Assembly: GCF_014359905.1 (NCBI RefSeq)
Contig: NZ_JACIYP010000007.1
Coordinates: 1-64,000, forward strand
Direction of reading: 5' to 3'
Length of the DNA stretch: 64,000 nucleotides
Source: Hoeflea sp.
GTDB lineage: Bacteria; Pseudomonadota; Alphaproteobacteria; Rhizobiales; Rhizobiaceae
The translations under genes and the position numbers were made by a program. The notes under the pieces are model-generated. The model was not told where the DNA came from. It saw nothing but the letters and a program-made list of their open reading frames with translations, and searched no databases. Positions 10,069 through 19,119 of the stretch are shown here, one piece after another. Position 1 is the stretch's first letter; the number at the start of each line of letters is the position of its first letter.

Positions 10069-10938
10069 TCAGGACATGCGGCGCTTGCGCTCGACCAGCT
10101 TGTTGATCAGCGGCGTGAAAATGAGCTGCATGGCGAGATCGAGCTTGTCGCCCGGCACAACGATGGAATTGGCGCGCGACATGTAGCTGTTGGACATCAT
10201 CGACAGCAGATAGGGAAAATCGATGCCGCGCGGATTGGCGAAGCGGATCACCAGGATCGATTCCGCCGGCGTCGGGATCCATCGCGCCACAAACGGGTTG
10301 GATGTGTCGACGATCGGGACCCGCTGGAAATTGATGTCGGTCAGCGAAAACTGCGGGCAGATATAGTGCACATAGTCGGGCATCCGGCGCAGGATCGTGT
10401 CGGTGACCGCTTCGGTGGAGTAACCGCGCGCGGCCTTGTCGCGATGGATCTTCTGGATCCATTCGAGATTGATGACCGGCACGACGCCGATCTTCAGGTC
10501 GCAGTGCTTGGCCAGGTTGACCTCGTCGGTGACGACGCAGCCGTGCAGGCCTTCATAGAACAATACGTCGGTGCCGCCGAATTCCTCCCACTCGGTGAAG
10601 GTGCCGGGCTCGGCGCCATAGCACGCGGCTTCGTCCGCATCGTGGATGTAGTGGCGGGTCCGGCCCTTGCCGCGCCGGCCATAGTCCTCGAACACGCTCT
10701 CAAGGATCTTGAGTTCGTTGGCCTCCGAGTTGAAGTGGGTGAAGTCGCGACCGAGCGCCTTCTCCTCGGCGATCTTCTGCTTCATCGTCTCACGGTCGAA
10801 ACGGTGAAACGCATCGCCCTCGATAAAGGAGGCCGAGACCCCCTCACGGGCAAAGATCTTCTTGAATGTCTGCTCGACGGTCGTGGTGCCCGCGCCCGAA
10901 GAGCCTGTGATGGAGATGATGGGATACTTGGCTGACAT
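10069..10938 (-). CDS. cbbP: Phosphoribulokinase
   Basis: Phosphorylates ribulose 5-phosphate to the RuBisCO substrate with ATP; the enzyme is unique to the Calvin cycle. The 289-residue protein is the short proteobacterial (octameric) type. It begins [21 protein letters not shown] with the P-loop at 12-19, then [13 protein letters not shown] near 36 and a conserved Arg/His-rich middle (GRTRHYIHD), with a C-terminal [17 protein letters not shown]. It sits just after cbbF and just before cbbT on the minus strand with gaps of about 10 bp or less. Confidence 0.97.
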   Translation of the reverse strand: MSAKYPIISITGSSGAGTTTVEQTFKKIFAREGVSASFIEGDAFHRFDRETMKQKIAEEKALGRDFTHFNSEANELKILESVFEDYGRRGKGRTRHYIHDADEAACYGAEPGTFTEWEEFGGTDVLFYEGLHGCVVTDEVNLAKHCDLKIGVVPVINLEWIQKIHRDKAARGYSTEAVTDTILRRMPDYVHYICPQFSLTDINFQRVPIVDTSNPFVARWIPTPAESILVIRFANPRGIDFPYLLSMMSNSYMSRANSIVVPGDKLDLAMQLIFTPLINKLVERKRRMS

Positions 10939-10944
10939 AATGGC

Positions 10945-11994
10945 TTAAACCCTGAAAAGACCGCGGTTTCCGAACAAGGGGGAGCGTTCGCTGATCATCT
11001 CGGGATCGACATGATAGCGGGCGACCCGCTCGACTTTTGATTTTGAGCCGAAGATCAGCGGAACGCGCTGGTGCAGGCTGGCCGGCTTGATTTCGAGGAT
11101 CCGGTTGACGGAATCGGTGGCGGCGCCATCTGCCTGTTCGACCAGAAACGCGATCGGGTTGGCCTCGTAGACCAGCCGGATGCGTCCCGACCCGTAACCC
11201 TTGCGCTTGTCGGCGGGATAGAGGAACACGCCGCCGCGAATGAGAATGCGGTAGCAATCGGCCACCAGCGACGCAATCCAGCGCATGTTGAAGTCCTTTT
11301 CGCGCGGGCCCTCGCTGCCTGCGAAACAATCATCGATATAAAGCCGGACCGGCTCTTCCCAGTGGCGGTAGTTCGACACATTGATGGCGAACTCGGAGGC
11401 GTGCTTGGGGATGGACACTGAATCATAGGCTTCGATGAAGTCGCCATATTTGCTCGAATGGATGAAGATCCGCGTTCCCGTGCCAACCGTCAGCACCAGC
11501 GCCAGTTGCGGCCCGTAGATGAAGAAGCCGGCGGCAAGCTGGGCGGTACCCGGCTGCATGAACGACTGCTCCGGATCTGATTTCGGGTCGCCGGTCACCG
11601 GCAGGATGGAAAAGATGGTTCCGATCGAGACATTGGTTTCAATGTTGGAGGAGCCGTCGAGCGGATCGATGGCCAGCGCCAGCGGCTTCAACGGATCGAT
11701 CAGGATTGCGCCGGTATTCTCCTCCGATCCGTAGAGTGCCACCGGCACCTGGCGGATTGCCTCGAGGAAAATGCCGTCGGCCACCACATCCAAATCTTTC
11801 TGAATGTCGCCATCGGTGTTTTCACTGCCGCGCGAGGTGGCGAAACCGGCATTGAGCGCGCCCTGGGTCGTAAGTTTGCGGACCTCCAGGGCAGCCTGCG
11901 CCAGCGCACCGATGGTCGCGGCGATGGCTTCACAGTGCGGTTTCTGGGTGAACGATCCAGAGCGTAGAAAGGCGAGAAGCGATTGACCAGACAT
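10945..11994 (-). CDS. cbbF: Fructose-1,6-bisphosphatase, class I
   Basis: Removes the 1-phosphate from fructose bisphosphate (and often sedoheptulose bisphosphate in autotrophs). The diagnostic metal motif IDPLDGSSNIETNVSIGTIF and the sugar-binding FNMRWIASLVADCYRIL and GGVFLYPADKR segments are clear. I start at ATG 11994 (MSGQSLLAFL) because GGAGG lies 9 bases upstream; the track start at 12018 has no support. This gives about 349 residues. It is the first gene of the cbb operon, divergent from cbbR across a short AT-rich region. Confidence 0.95.
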   Translation of the reverse strand: MSGQSLLAFLRSGSFTQKPHCEAIAATIGALAQAALEVRKLTTQGALNAGFATSRGSENTDGDIQKDLDVVADGIFLEAIRQVPVALYGSEENTGAILIDPLKPLALAIDPLDGSSNIETNVSIGTIFSILPVTGDPKSDPEQSFMQPGTAQLAAGFFIYGPQLALVLTVGTGTRIFIHSSKYGDFIEAYDSVSIPKHASEFAINVSNYRHWEEPVRLYIDDCFAGSEGPREKDFNMRWIASLVADCYRILIRGGVFLYPADKRKGYGSGRIRLVYEANPIAFLVEQADGAATDSVNRILEIKPASLHQRVPLIFGSKSKVERVARYHVDPEMISERSPLFGNRGLFRV

Positions 11995-12090
11995 TGTCGA
12001 AGTCCTCCAATGCGACAATGAATAAATGAAATGCTATGTTTGTAAATTTTAACTTATTGACTTCTTGAGTAAGATTTATTTACATATGGA
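11995..12090. promoter_or_regulatory. cbbF-cbbR divergent control region with probable CbbR sites
   Basis: This short intergenic segment is strikingly AT-rich in a GC-rich neighbourhood. It holds TAA-N8-TTA at 12043-12056, close to the TNA-N7/8-TNA pattern of CbbR sites, and an overlapping inverted repeat CTTA-N13-TAAG at 12053-12073. The position between a LysR gene and its target operon is the classic arrangement. I cannot place the exact promoters. Confidence 0.55.
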
Positions 12091-13065
12091 ATGTTCAACA
12101 TTTCGCTGCGTCAGATGCGCACACTCCTCGCCATCCAGAAGCACGGCAAGATTTCCGCCGCGGCCAGGGCGCTCGGATTGACCTCGCCTGCGGTCACCCT
12201 GCAGGTGCAGCAATTGGAGCAGGAACTCGGCTGCCAGCTGTTCTTGCGGACGAAGACGGGCGCGCAGCCGACGGAAATCGGCGAAATCGCCATTCAAAGC
12301 GCCCACAGGCTGATCCACGAACTCACCTCCTTCGAGGAGATCGTCCAGGCCCACAAGGGCGTGGCCGCCGGCACCATCAGGCTCGGCGTGGTGTCGACCG
12401 GCAAGTATTTCGCCCCGCGCGTTATTGCCGCATTCACCGCCATGCATCCCGGCATCTCGATGACGCTGGTCGCTGCCAACAGGGCCGATATCATCCAGAA
12501 GCTGCATGATCATGACATCGATGTCGCGCTGATGGGCCGCCCGCCGACCACCTTCAAGGTTCAAGCCACCCTGTTTGGCGATCACCCGCTGGTCTTCATC
12601 GCCAGTCCGGAGCACCCGCTGGCGGGCAAGCTCGACATCAGCAGGGAAGAGCTGGCCGAGCAGAAATTCATTGTCCGCGAGCGGGGCTCGGGCACGAGGT
12701 CGTCCTACGAGTTCTTCATGTCGGACACGCTGGGCGGCCTGCGCACCGCGCCGACGGAAATGGATTCCAACGAAACCATCAAGCAGGCCGTCATCGCCGG
12801 TCTGGGCATCGCCTTCATCTCCGGACACACCATCGAGCAGGAATGCCTGAGCGGCAAGATCGTCATTCTCGACGTGGTGGAGACCCCGATCCGGCGGCAA
12901 TGGTTTTCCATCCGGCACGCGAGCCGCACCTCCACGCCGGCCTTGCAGGCGCTTGACGACTTCCTCAGGCTGCGCGGGCCGAGCCTCCTGCCGGTCCTGT
13001 CCAAGCCCTATCCGGCCGCGCCGTCCCAATCTGCGAACATGCCTCTCGCGTCCTATCCGGATTAA
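12091..13065 (+). CDS. cbbR: LysR-family regulator of the cbb operon
   Basis: LysR-type transcription factor of 324 residues. The N-terminal helix-turn-helix reads SLRQMRTLLAIQKHGKISAAARALGLTSPAVTLQVQQLEQELG. A type 2 periplasmic-binding-like effector domain follows (IRLGVVSTGKYFAPRVIAAF near 92). CbbR proteins sense metabolites such as RuBP, ATP or NADPH and activate the divergent cbb operon. It reads away from cbbF, the usual arrangement. The C-terminus overlaps the stop region of the next, convergent gene by four bases. Confidence 0.93.
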   Translation: MFNISLRQMRTLLAIQKHGKISAAARALGLTSPAVTLQVQQLEQELGCQLFLRTKTGAQPTEIGEIAIQSAHRLIHELTSFEEIVQAHKGVAAGTIRLGVVSTGKYFAPRVIAAFTAMHPGISMTLVAANRADIIQKLHDHDIDVALMGRPPTTFKVQATLFGDHPLVFIASPEHPLAGKLDISREELAEQKFIVRERGSGTRSSYEFFMSDTLGGLRTAPTEMDSNETIKQAVIAGLGIAFISGHTIEQECLSGKIVILDVVETPIRRQWFSIRHASRTSTPALQALDDFLRLRGPSLLPVLSKPYPAAPSQSANMPLASYPD

Positions 13066-14711
13066 CCGATTGTCTCGGCGCGCCCCGCCTGACGGCCCGA
13101 GAAGATGCAACCGCCAAGGAAGCTGCCTTCAAGCGCGTTGTAGCCGTGATAGCCGCCGCCGCCAAAACCGCTGACTTCACCCGCGGCAAACAGCCCCTCT
13201 ATCCTTTCGCCCTGCGCAGTGAGCACCTGGCCGCTGAGATCGGTCTCCAGACCGCCCAGTGTCTTGCGCGTGATGATGTGCAGCTTGACCGCAATGAGCG
13301 GCCCGTTTGCGGGATCTAGAATGCGATGCGGCCTGGCCGTGCGCATCAGCCGGTCGCCGCGATAGTTCCGTGCCGCATGCACTGCCATCAATTGCGCGTC
13401 CTTGACGAACGGATTGGCGATCTGGCCGTCGCGCGCAACGATCTGCGCCCTCAGCTTTTCGAGATCTATCAGCCCGCCCTTCTTGTTCATGCCGTCGACC
13501 AGCTCTTCCAGGCTGGTGGCGACGATGAAATCCTCACCATGCCGCTTGAACGCCTCGACAGCTGGCGTCGCCTGTTTGTTGAGAAGCCGCTGCCGGATCA
13601 CCTTGAGCCAGCTCCTGGAGGCAAAATCGGGATTTTGCTCAGACCCTGAAAGCGCCACCTCCTTCTTGAGGATTTTCTGCGTCATCACGAACCAGGAAAA
13701 GTCGTGCCCGGTGGCAAGGATCTGCTTGAGCGTCGACAGCGTGTCAAAGCCGGGCATGCAGGGCGGCCTGAGCCGGTTGCCTTCGGCGTCAAACCACATC
13801 GCGGACGGTCCCGGCAGGATGCGGATGCCGTGATTGGGCCAGATCGGGTCCCAGTTCTTGACGCCCTCGGTGTAATGCCACATCCGGTCTTCATTGATCA
13901 CCCGGCCGCCGGCGGCTTGCGTGATCGCCATCATCCTTCCATCGACGTGGGCCGGAACCCCGGCGATCATGTCTTGCGGCGGCTCGCCCAACCGGTCGCG
14001 CGGCCAGACCTTGCGCACCAGATCGAAATTGCCGCCGATGCCGCCGGAGGTCACCAGAACGCTCGCAACGCGCAGTTCAAAGTCGGCCTTGATCTCGCGG
14101 CTCGTCGATTGCCCGCGTTCCTTGACGTCATCGATCAGGATCTCCCCTGAAACCCCTTTGACCGCGTTGTTTTCCGTGATGATATGCGAGCAGCGATGCC
14201 GAAATCTCAATTCGACCCGTCCGGCCTCGGCATGGGCGCGGACGCGGGCAATGAACGGCGCGATGGTGCCCGGACCGACGCCCCATGTGAGATGAAACCG
14301 CGGTACCGAATTGCCGTGCCCATCCGCGAACGAACCGCCGCGTTCTGCCCAGCCGACAACCGGAAACCAGCGCATGCCCATCCGATGCAGCCAGGGCCGC
14401 ATCTCGCCTGCGGCAAAATCGACATAGGCTTCGGCCCATTTCCGCGGCCAGTAATCTTCCTCGCGATCAAACTGGGCCGAGCCCATCCAGTCGCTCAGGG
14501 CTAGCTCGCGGCTATCCTTGATGCCCATCCGTCGCTGTTCAGGCGAGTCGACCAGAAACAGCCCGCCGAGCGACCAGAAGGCCTGCCCGCCAAGAAAATT
14601 GGCGGGCTCCTGATCAAGAATGATGACCTGCTTGCCGCGATCGGCAAGCTCGGCTGCCGCAACTAGGCCTGCCAGCCCGCCGCCCACCACGATGACATCG
14701 CACTTGTCCAT
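13062..14711 (-). CDS. FAD-binding dehydrogenase (fumarate reductase/ketosteroid dehydrogenase-like, COG3573 type)
   Basis: Flavoprotein oxidoreductase of 549 residues. The dinucleotide-binding motif DVIVVGGGLAGLVAAAELADRGKQVIILDQE starts at residue 5, and the C-terminus has the FAD-closing segment GLFAAGEVSGFGGGGYHGYNALEGSFLGGCIFSGRQAG. This is the pattern of the fumarate reductase/succinate dehydrogenase flavoprotein superfamily, in the subgroup of predicted cytosolic dehydrogenases of about 550 residues. The substrate is unknown. It ends four bases inside cbbR (convergent) and is not obviously part of the cbb or the next operon. Confidence 0.8.
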   Translation of the reverse strand: MDKCDVIVVGGGLAGLVAAAELADRGKQVIILDQEPANFLGGQAFWSLGGLFLVDSPEQRRMGIKDSRELALSDWMGSAQFDREEDYWPRKWAEAYVDFAAGEMRPWLHRMGMRWFPVVGWAERGGSFADGHGNSVPRFHLTWGVGPGTIAPFIARVRAHAEAGRVELRFRHRCSHIITENNAVKGVSGEILIDDVKERGQSTSREIKADFELRVASVLVTSGGIGGNFDLVRKVWPRDRLGEPPQDMIAGVPAHVDGRMMAITQAAGGRVINEDRMWHYTEGVKNWDPIWPNHGIRILPGPSAMWFDAEGNRLRPPCMPGFDTLSTLKQILATGHDFSWFVMTQKILKKEVALSGSEQNPDFASRSWLKVIRQRLLNKQATPAVEAFKRHGEDFIVATSLEELVDGMNKKGGLIDLEKLRAQIVARDGQIANPFVKDAQLMAVHAARNYRGDRLMRTARPHRILDPANGPLIAVKLHIITRKTLGGLETDLSGQVLTAQGERIEGLFAAGEVSGFGGGGYHGYNALEGSFLGGCIFSGRQAGRAETIG

Positions 14712-14808
14712 TCAGCCTCCATCCGGAACAGCCGCCCGGCCCAGGATCACATGTCCCCGGGGATTGCCTCCATCCACAACACTAAACAATTCAAAGCCAG
14801 CGACAACT

Positions 14809-16080
14809 CTAGAGGCTCCTGAGCATCTGATTGGCGGCAAAGGCCATTTGATAGAAGCCGGCCTTGAGCTCGCGCGCCGTCTCCTGCCGGATATCCGTGA
14901 CCGGCATCAGCAGGTCGGCCTCCTTGCCGCCGGCGAGCAGATCCGCCATGGCCTTGCCGAACACGGTTCCCGGCGCGATGCCGCGGCCATTGTAGCCGAT
15001 CGGCGTGTAAAGCCCGTCGTCCAGGCGGTGGATGCGCGGCAGATGATCGCCGGTCATGGCGATCTTGCCATGCCAGGAGGTCTCGAACTCGACCGGGCCG
15101 AGATCCGGGAACAGCCGCTTGAGCTGCCGCGCCGCCCAGCGTTCCGACAATCCCCTGGCCCCGCCGATGGCCGCCCCCATCGAACCGATGATCAGCCGGT
15201 CGGCCGCATCGCGCCGGAGCGAGAACATGATCTTGCCGGTGTCCCAGATGCCCTGCCGCTCAGGCAGGATGTGGGCGATCCGCGCACCCAGCGGCACGGT
15301 CGCGACCTGGAAAAAATGGATCGGCACGAAGCTCTGCTTGAGGCCCGGCCACAATTCGTCGGAATAGGCGTTGGTCGCCAGGATCACCGACTTCGCCCTG
15401 ACGGTCCCCTGCCCGGTTTCAAGCAGCCAGCCGCCCGTCTGCTTGACGAGCCGGCTCACCGGCGCGTCGGTGTGGATGCGCGCACCAGCTGCCCTTGCCG
15501 CGCGCGCCAGCCCGCGCACATAGCCCATCGGGTTGATGGTTCCCGCCCTTGCGTCAAGAAGACCGCCATGGAACGCGTCGGTGCCGATCTTTTGCGCCGT
15601 CTCCTGCCGCGACAGCAGTCTCACCGGCGCGCCGAGCCGCGCCCATTCCTCGGCGCGCCGCGACAAGTCCTTGAGTCCGGTTGCGGAATGCGCGGCGTGT
15701 ATGGTGCCGGTCCGGGTCAGTTCGCAGCGGATCTGGTGCCGCTCGATCAGCGACATCACGTAACTCGGCCCCTCGCCGAGGATATCCACCAGCCGCGTCC
15801 CGCGCGCGCCGCCAAGCTTGGCCCGCACATCCTGCGGCGGCAGCCACAGGCCGGCATTGAGCAGCCCGACATTGCGTCCCGACCCGCCAAACCCGATCTG
15901 CCGGGCTTCGAGGACGCAGCAATTCAACCCCTGCTCGGCTGCATGCAGCGCGGTCGACAGCCCCGTATACCCGCCGCCGACGATTGCCACATCCGTGGTC
16001 ACATCTGCTGTCATCGGCGAGTGGAAATCGGATTCCTCCGCGGTTTCGTCCCACAAGGAAAGTGTCGATGGACCGGGCAT
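14809..16080 (-). CDS. FAD-dependent oxidoreductase, DAO family (PuuB/GlyOx-like)
   Basis: Amine or amino acid oxidase-type flavoenzyme of about 423 residues. The FAD motif DVAIVGGGYTGLSTALHAAEQGLNCCVLEA lies near residue 30, followed by GFGGSGRNVGLLNAG, which is typical of gamma-glutamylputrescine oxidase-like enzymes. The C-terminal YTPIGYNGRGIAPGTVFGKAMADLL closes the FAD site. I start at ATG 16080, with AAGGAA upstream, instead of the GTG at 16098. The true substrate (a secondary amine or amino acid) cannot be told from sequence. Its neighbours do not form an evident pathway. Confidence 0.8.
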   Translation of the reverse strand: MPGPSTLSLWDETAEESDFHSPMTADVTTDVAIVGGGYTGLSTALHAAEQGLNCCVLEARQIGFGGSGRNVGLLNAGLWLPPQDVRAKLGGARGTRLVDILGEGPSYVMSLIERHQIRCELTRTGTIHAAHSATGLKDLSRRAEEWARLGAPVRLLSRQETAQKIGTDAFHGGLLDARAGTINPMGYVRGLARAARAAGARIHTDAPVSRLVKQTGGWLLETGQGTVRAKSVILATNAYSDELWPGLKQSFVPIHFFQVATVPLGARIAHILPERQGIWDTGKIMFSLRRDAADRLIIGSMGAAIGGARGLSERWAARQLKRLFPDLGPVEFETSWHGKIAMTGDHLPRIHRLDDGLYTPIGYNGRGIAPGTVFGKAMADLLAGGKEADLLMPVTDIRQETARELKAGFYQMAFAANQMLRSL

Positions 16081-16180
16081 TGATTGAGATTCCTTCACTG
16101 CGAAACGTCGCCGGCGCTCCGGATGGAGACCTGCCGCGCCGTTCGCGAGTGTTGAACCAAGCGCGCTGTTGCGTCAATCC

Positions 16181-17005
16181 TCACACCATCTCGACATCCT
16201 CCTCGATCTTCCACTGCACCTTGCCGGCGTCGAGAAAATCGATGGAATGGATCACCGTGCTGTCTTCGCGCAGGAAACAGACATTGTAGTTGGGCGCCAG
16301 ATCGCCATATCCCATCCGGTTGATCTGACCGGTGAAATCCGGCCAGCAGGTGTGATTGGTCGACCGCGGCGCCGAATAGGGAATGCCACCGACCGCGCCG
16401 CTCAGCGTGTAATGGCAATGGCCGAAAAACAGGTGCGCGATGGTGTCGTTGTACGCTTTCAGGAGCGCCTGCAGTTCGCGCTCGTTGAAAATGCCGATGA
16501 TATCCGCATTGGCGACATTCACCCGGACCGGGTTGTGGTGCATGAACAGATAGGCCCTCCGGCCCTCTTCCCGTGCACCGTCAAGCACATGCTTGAGCCA
16601 GGCCATGCGCTTTTCGCAGTAAAGCCCGCCATGCCGGCCGGCGTCGACCGTATCCATGTAGACGAACAACCCCGCCGGGGTCTCCTCGGTCCACTGGATG
16701 AACCCTGCGTCGTCGCGTCTTGTCCCCGAAAACACAGAGGCGAAGGTCTCGCGGTTGTCGTGATTGCCGATCATCAGCCGCGGTGCGAGCTTGTCCTTGA
16801 GCGGGCTGCCAGCCAGAATGCCAGCCAGTTCGCGGTAGCTCTCCTCCAGCCCGTAATGGGTCAGGTCGCCGGTGATCACCACGCGGTCGGCGTCCTGGTC
16901 ATGGGCCTCGACATAGGCCAGGCACTTCTTGAAATTGGCGATCGGGTCGAGCCCGAGGATCGGTTCGGGATTGATATGGATGTCGGAAATATGCACGAGT
17001 TTCAT
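16181..17005 (-). CDS. Class III metallophosphodiesterase (CpdA/GpdQ-like)
   Basis: Binuclear metal phosphodiesterase of about 274 residues. All metal-binding blocks are visible: DIH in MKLVHISDIHIN, GDLTHYG near 64, GNHDN near 95, HHNPVR near 165 and GHCHY near 206. Members hydrolyse 3',5'-cAMP or glycerophosphodiesters; which one applies here is uncertain. The start at 17005 has AGGAG 8 bases upstream, whereas the track start is 66 bases further out without an RBS. A glycerophosphodiester role would suit the nearby phosphorus-scavenging genes, but this is only inference. Confidence 0.8.
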   Translation of the reverse strand: MKLVHISDIHINPEPILGLDPIANFKKCLAYVEAHDQDADRVVITGDLTHYGLEESYRELAGILAGSPLKDKLAPRLMIGNHDNRETFASVFSGTRRDDAGFIQWTEETPAGLFVYMDTVDAGRHGGLYCEKRMAWLKHVLDGAREEGRRAYLFMHHNPVRVNVANADIIGIFNERELQALLKAYNDTIAHLFFGHCHYTLSGAVGGIPYSAPRSTNHTCWPDFTGQINRMGYGDLAPNYNVCFLREDSTVIHSIDFLDAGKVQWKIEEDVEMV

Positions 17006-17283
17006 GATGGTTTCTCCTGGAATCCAGGGATGATTATCCGGACTGTGTTGCGGCCCCATGACGAACGCCAAAGGCAGGTTCGATCACGACAATCGACCAG
17101 GCGCAACCTTTTCCGCCCGTCAACGACAGGGGTGATGAACCGGGCTGACGGCCTCTGCCGCCGGAGACGAAAAACGCCGAACGCTCCGCCCGGTCAAGGG
17201 GGAGAATGCGGCATCGGAGTTGCCCGGCCGCACAATCCCGGGAGGTGGGAGGAAGGAGCATCGGGACCGGCAGGTCTCCGCTT

Positions 17284-17865
17284 TCAGAGCAGGTCCAGAT
17301 TGATGCCGATGGTGATCGCGCCGATCGCCTCGCCGGTTTGGGGATCGGAGATGGTGAGGCTCGCCTGCAACTGCAGTGCCTGCGACGATTCATCGATCGC
17401 TGCACGATCGAAGTAGATGACATCAGGACCGGCGCTGTAGGTCTGCCGCCATTTGGCTTCATCGCCCTGCCAGTAATCGGATGTCACTTCGCTTTGGCCG
17501 ACATTGAGACCTTTGCTGTCCATCACGAACAATTCCGAGATCATGCCCCTGCTGAGTTCCTGCTTCTGCGCAAGGAATTTCGAAATCTCCCGGCCGAGGA
17601 CTTCGTCGACCAGCGGCCTGTTGGCTGTGGTCACCTGGGCTCGCCATGCGAGGTCGAGCTTTTCGATATCGGCCTGGGACAGATAGGCGTGTTTGGCGTT
17701 CTGTTCCTTGATAGCTTCGATCACAATCGGATCAGTCAACCAGGGTTGGATTTTGCTTGCTATGAATTTCCTGACCGGCGCCACATGGGCGTCCTCGGCC
17801 AGGGCAGCGACAGGCGCCGCTGCGGCACAGGCGATCACAAGGCTCAACAGAGCATGCTTGATCAT
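17284..17865 (-). CDS. Secreted PDC/sCACHE-sensor-like protein of unknown function
   Basis: About 193 residues with a clear Sec signal peptide (MIKHALLSLVIACAAAAPVAALAED). The mature part contains ELFVMDSKGLNVGQSEVTSDYWQGDEAKWRQTY and SLTISDPQTGEAIGAITIGINLDLL, which resemble the beta-strand core of PDC/CACHE sensor domains found outside the membrane in chemoreceptors and kinases. No transmembrane anchor or signalling domain follows, so it would be a free periplasmic ligand-binding protein. Start chosen at ATG 17865, with GAGGAG 9 bases upstream. No partner kinase or receptor gene is seen nearby. Confidence 0.6.
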   Translation of the reverse strand: MIKHALLSLVIACAAAAPVAALAEDAHVAPVRKFIASKIQPWLTDPIVIEAIKEQNAKHAYLSQADIEKLDLAWRAQVTTANRPLVDEVLGREISKFLAQKQELSRGMISELFVMDSKGLNVGQSEVTSDYWQGDEAKWRQTYSAGPDVIYFDRAAIDESSQALQLQASLTISDPQTGEAIGAITIGINLDLL

Positions 17866-18249
17866 GAGCGACATCTCCTCGGTTTTGAGATGAACCGCGG
17901 CCGGCTTGAGATCGGCCCCTTGCACACCCCATGACAATTGCATGAGCCACCTCCCCCGGTGCACTCATTGCGGGCCAGCCGGCATCATGCCGGGTATATG
18001 GCTGGATATTCCTACGGCGATTGTGAACTGACCGGGGTGTAGCAACCCTTAACGCCAAGGACGTGAAAAATGACCTATGGCCTGCAGTTTGCGGCAGCCC
18101 GGTCCAATCCGGTACAGGTCTGTGCCGGCAACGGACATCCATGGCGGCGGCCCTCGCAGCCTGAATCCCGTGCGGTTGTTTGTGACAATGGACATCAGTA
18201 TGGCTCTTGAGGTTCCCCACGAACGTCCCGCAAAAAGCAGGAGGCGCAA
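17866..18249. other. Intergenic region, 384 bp, with two palindromes
   Basis: I find no supported gene here; the ORFs in the track lack conserved features. It holds a perfect 15-base palindrome CCGGCATCATGCCGG at 17979-17993 and a near-perfect inverted repeat CCGGTACAG-GT-CTGTGCCGG at 18109-18128 (one mismatch). The region must carry divergent promoters for the secreted protein and the small ORF. The palindromes may be operators; nothing identifies a regulator. Confidence 0.5.
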
Positions 18250-18507
18250 ATGCCAGACAAGAAGAAGATCAAGAAGGTCTACGACGTGTTGATCGAAGGG
18301 GCCTATGCCGGCCTGTCAGACACCGCGTTGCATGATTATGTCTTCGAGCATTGTCCGAAGGCCACGAGCAAGCGACTGGTGCGCGCATCGCTGCTGGCGC
18401 TCAGCGACCCCAAGGTTCAGGATCGCAATGTCCTCAATGTCATTTACGCGCTGGCCATCAAACACCGGCTTGACGGCGGCCCGGACTCCGATGGCGACGA
18501 GGATTGA
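18250..18507 (+). CDS. Small conserved-looking hypothetical protein (85 aa)
   Basis: A compact, acidic-tailed protein: MPDKKKIKKVYDVLIEGAYAGLSDTALHDYVFEHCPKA..., ending DGGPDSDGDED. It is predicted all-helical and soluble, with no signal peptide. GGAGG six bases before the ATG and good codon usage support a real gene. It is convergent with phnN, with six bases between the stops. I do not recognise the family; a small regulator or adaptor is possible but unsupported. Confidence 0.65.
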   Translation: MPDKKKIKKVYDVLIEGAYAGLSDTALHDYVFEHCPKATSKRLVRASLLALSDPKVQDRNVLNVIYALAIKHRLDGGPDSDGDED

Positions 18508-18513
18508 AGGCTT

Positions 18514-19119
18514 TCAGCGGACCTGTCCAGCAACCGACTTGCGGATGTAGTCGATCAGTGCCGCGCGCGCCGTCTCGACCGGACCGGAATTGTCGATGAC
18601 GAGTTCGGGTTCGAACTGGGCGGCCAATGCCGCCCCGCGGACGAGCCGGGCTTCGATCTCGGCGGCGCTCTCCCTGCCGCGGGCCTGAAGCCGCCGGGCC
18701 AGAGTGCCTGGATCGACCTTGATTTCCACCGCCACCGCGCTTGGAAAGACCTGACGGATGACATTCCAGGCGCCCCGGGATCCATTGACCACGGCGACCT
18801 TGCCCGCCGCCAGATGCGCTTCGATGCCGCGCGGCAAACCATAGCGCAGCCCGTTCGCAGCCCAGGTCAGGGCAAACCGTCCCTCGTCAATGGCGGCGTC
18901 GAATTCGGCCTCAGACAGAGCAATATGATCCTCATTGCCTGCATCCGCGGACCGCGTAATCACACGCCGGACGAACAGCACATCGGGGCATTGGGCAAAT
19001 TCGCTCCGCGCAGACGATATCAGCGTGTCCTTGCCGGACCCGCTTGGTCCGAGCAGCACGATGAGGCGTCCTGAAGCCTTTCCGTCCGCGCACGGATTTT
19101 CGCTCGCTCCGGGCATCAC
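18514..19119 (-). CDS. phnN: Ribose 1,5-bisphosphate phosphokinase
   Basis: Guanylate-kinase-like enzyme of 201 residues that makes PRPP from ribose 1,5-bisphosphate with ATP, completing recovery of the ribose from phosphonate breakdown. The P-loop GPSGSGKDT lies near residue 24; VRRVITRSADAGNEDHIALSEAEFD matches the guanylate-kinase-like lid and the PhnN family. The ATG overlaps the phnM stop as ATGA. It is the last gene of the phnC-D-E-E-DUF1045-M-N operon. Confidence 0.93.
   Translation of the reverse strand: MMPGASENPCADGKASGRLIVLLGPSGSGKDTLISSARSEFAQCPDVLFVRRVITRSADAGNEDHIALSEAEFDAAIDEGRFALTWAANGLRYGLPRGIEAHLAAGKVAVVNGSRGAWNVIRQVFPSAVAVEIKVDPGTLARRLQARGRESAAEIEARLVRGAALAAQFEPELVIDNSGPVETARAALIDYIRKSVAGQVR

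Noticed and set aside
8088-10106. 672-aa plus-strand ORF
   Set aside because: Antisense shadow of the transketolase gene; no recognisable domain.
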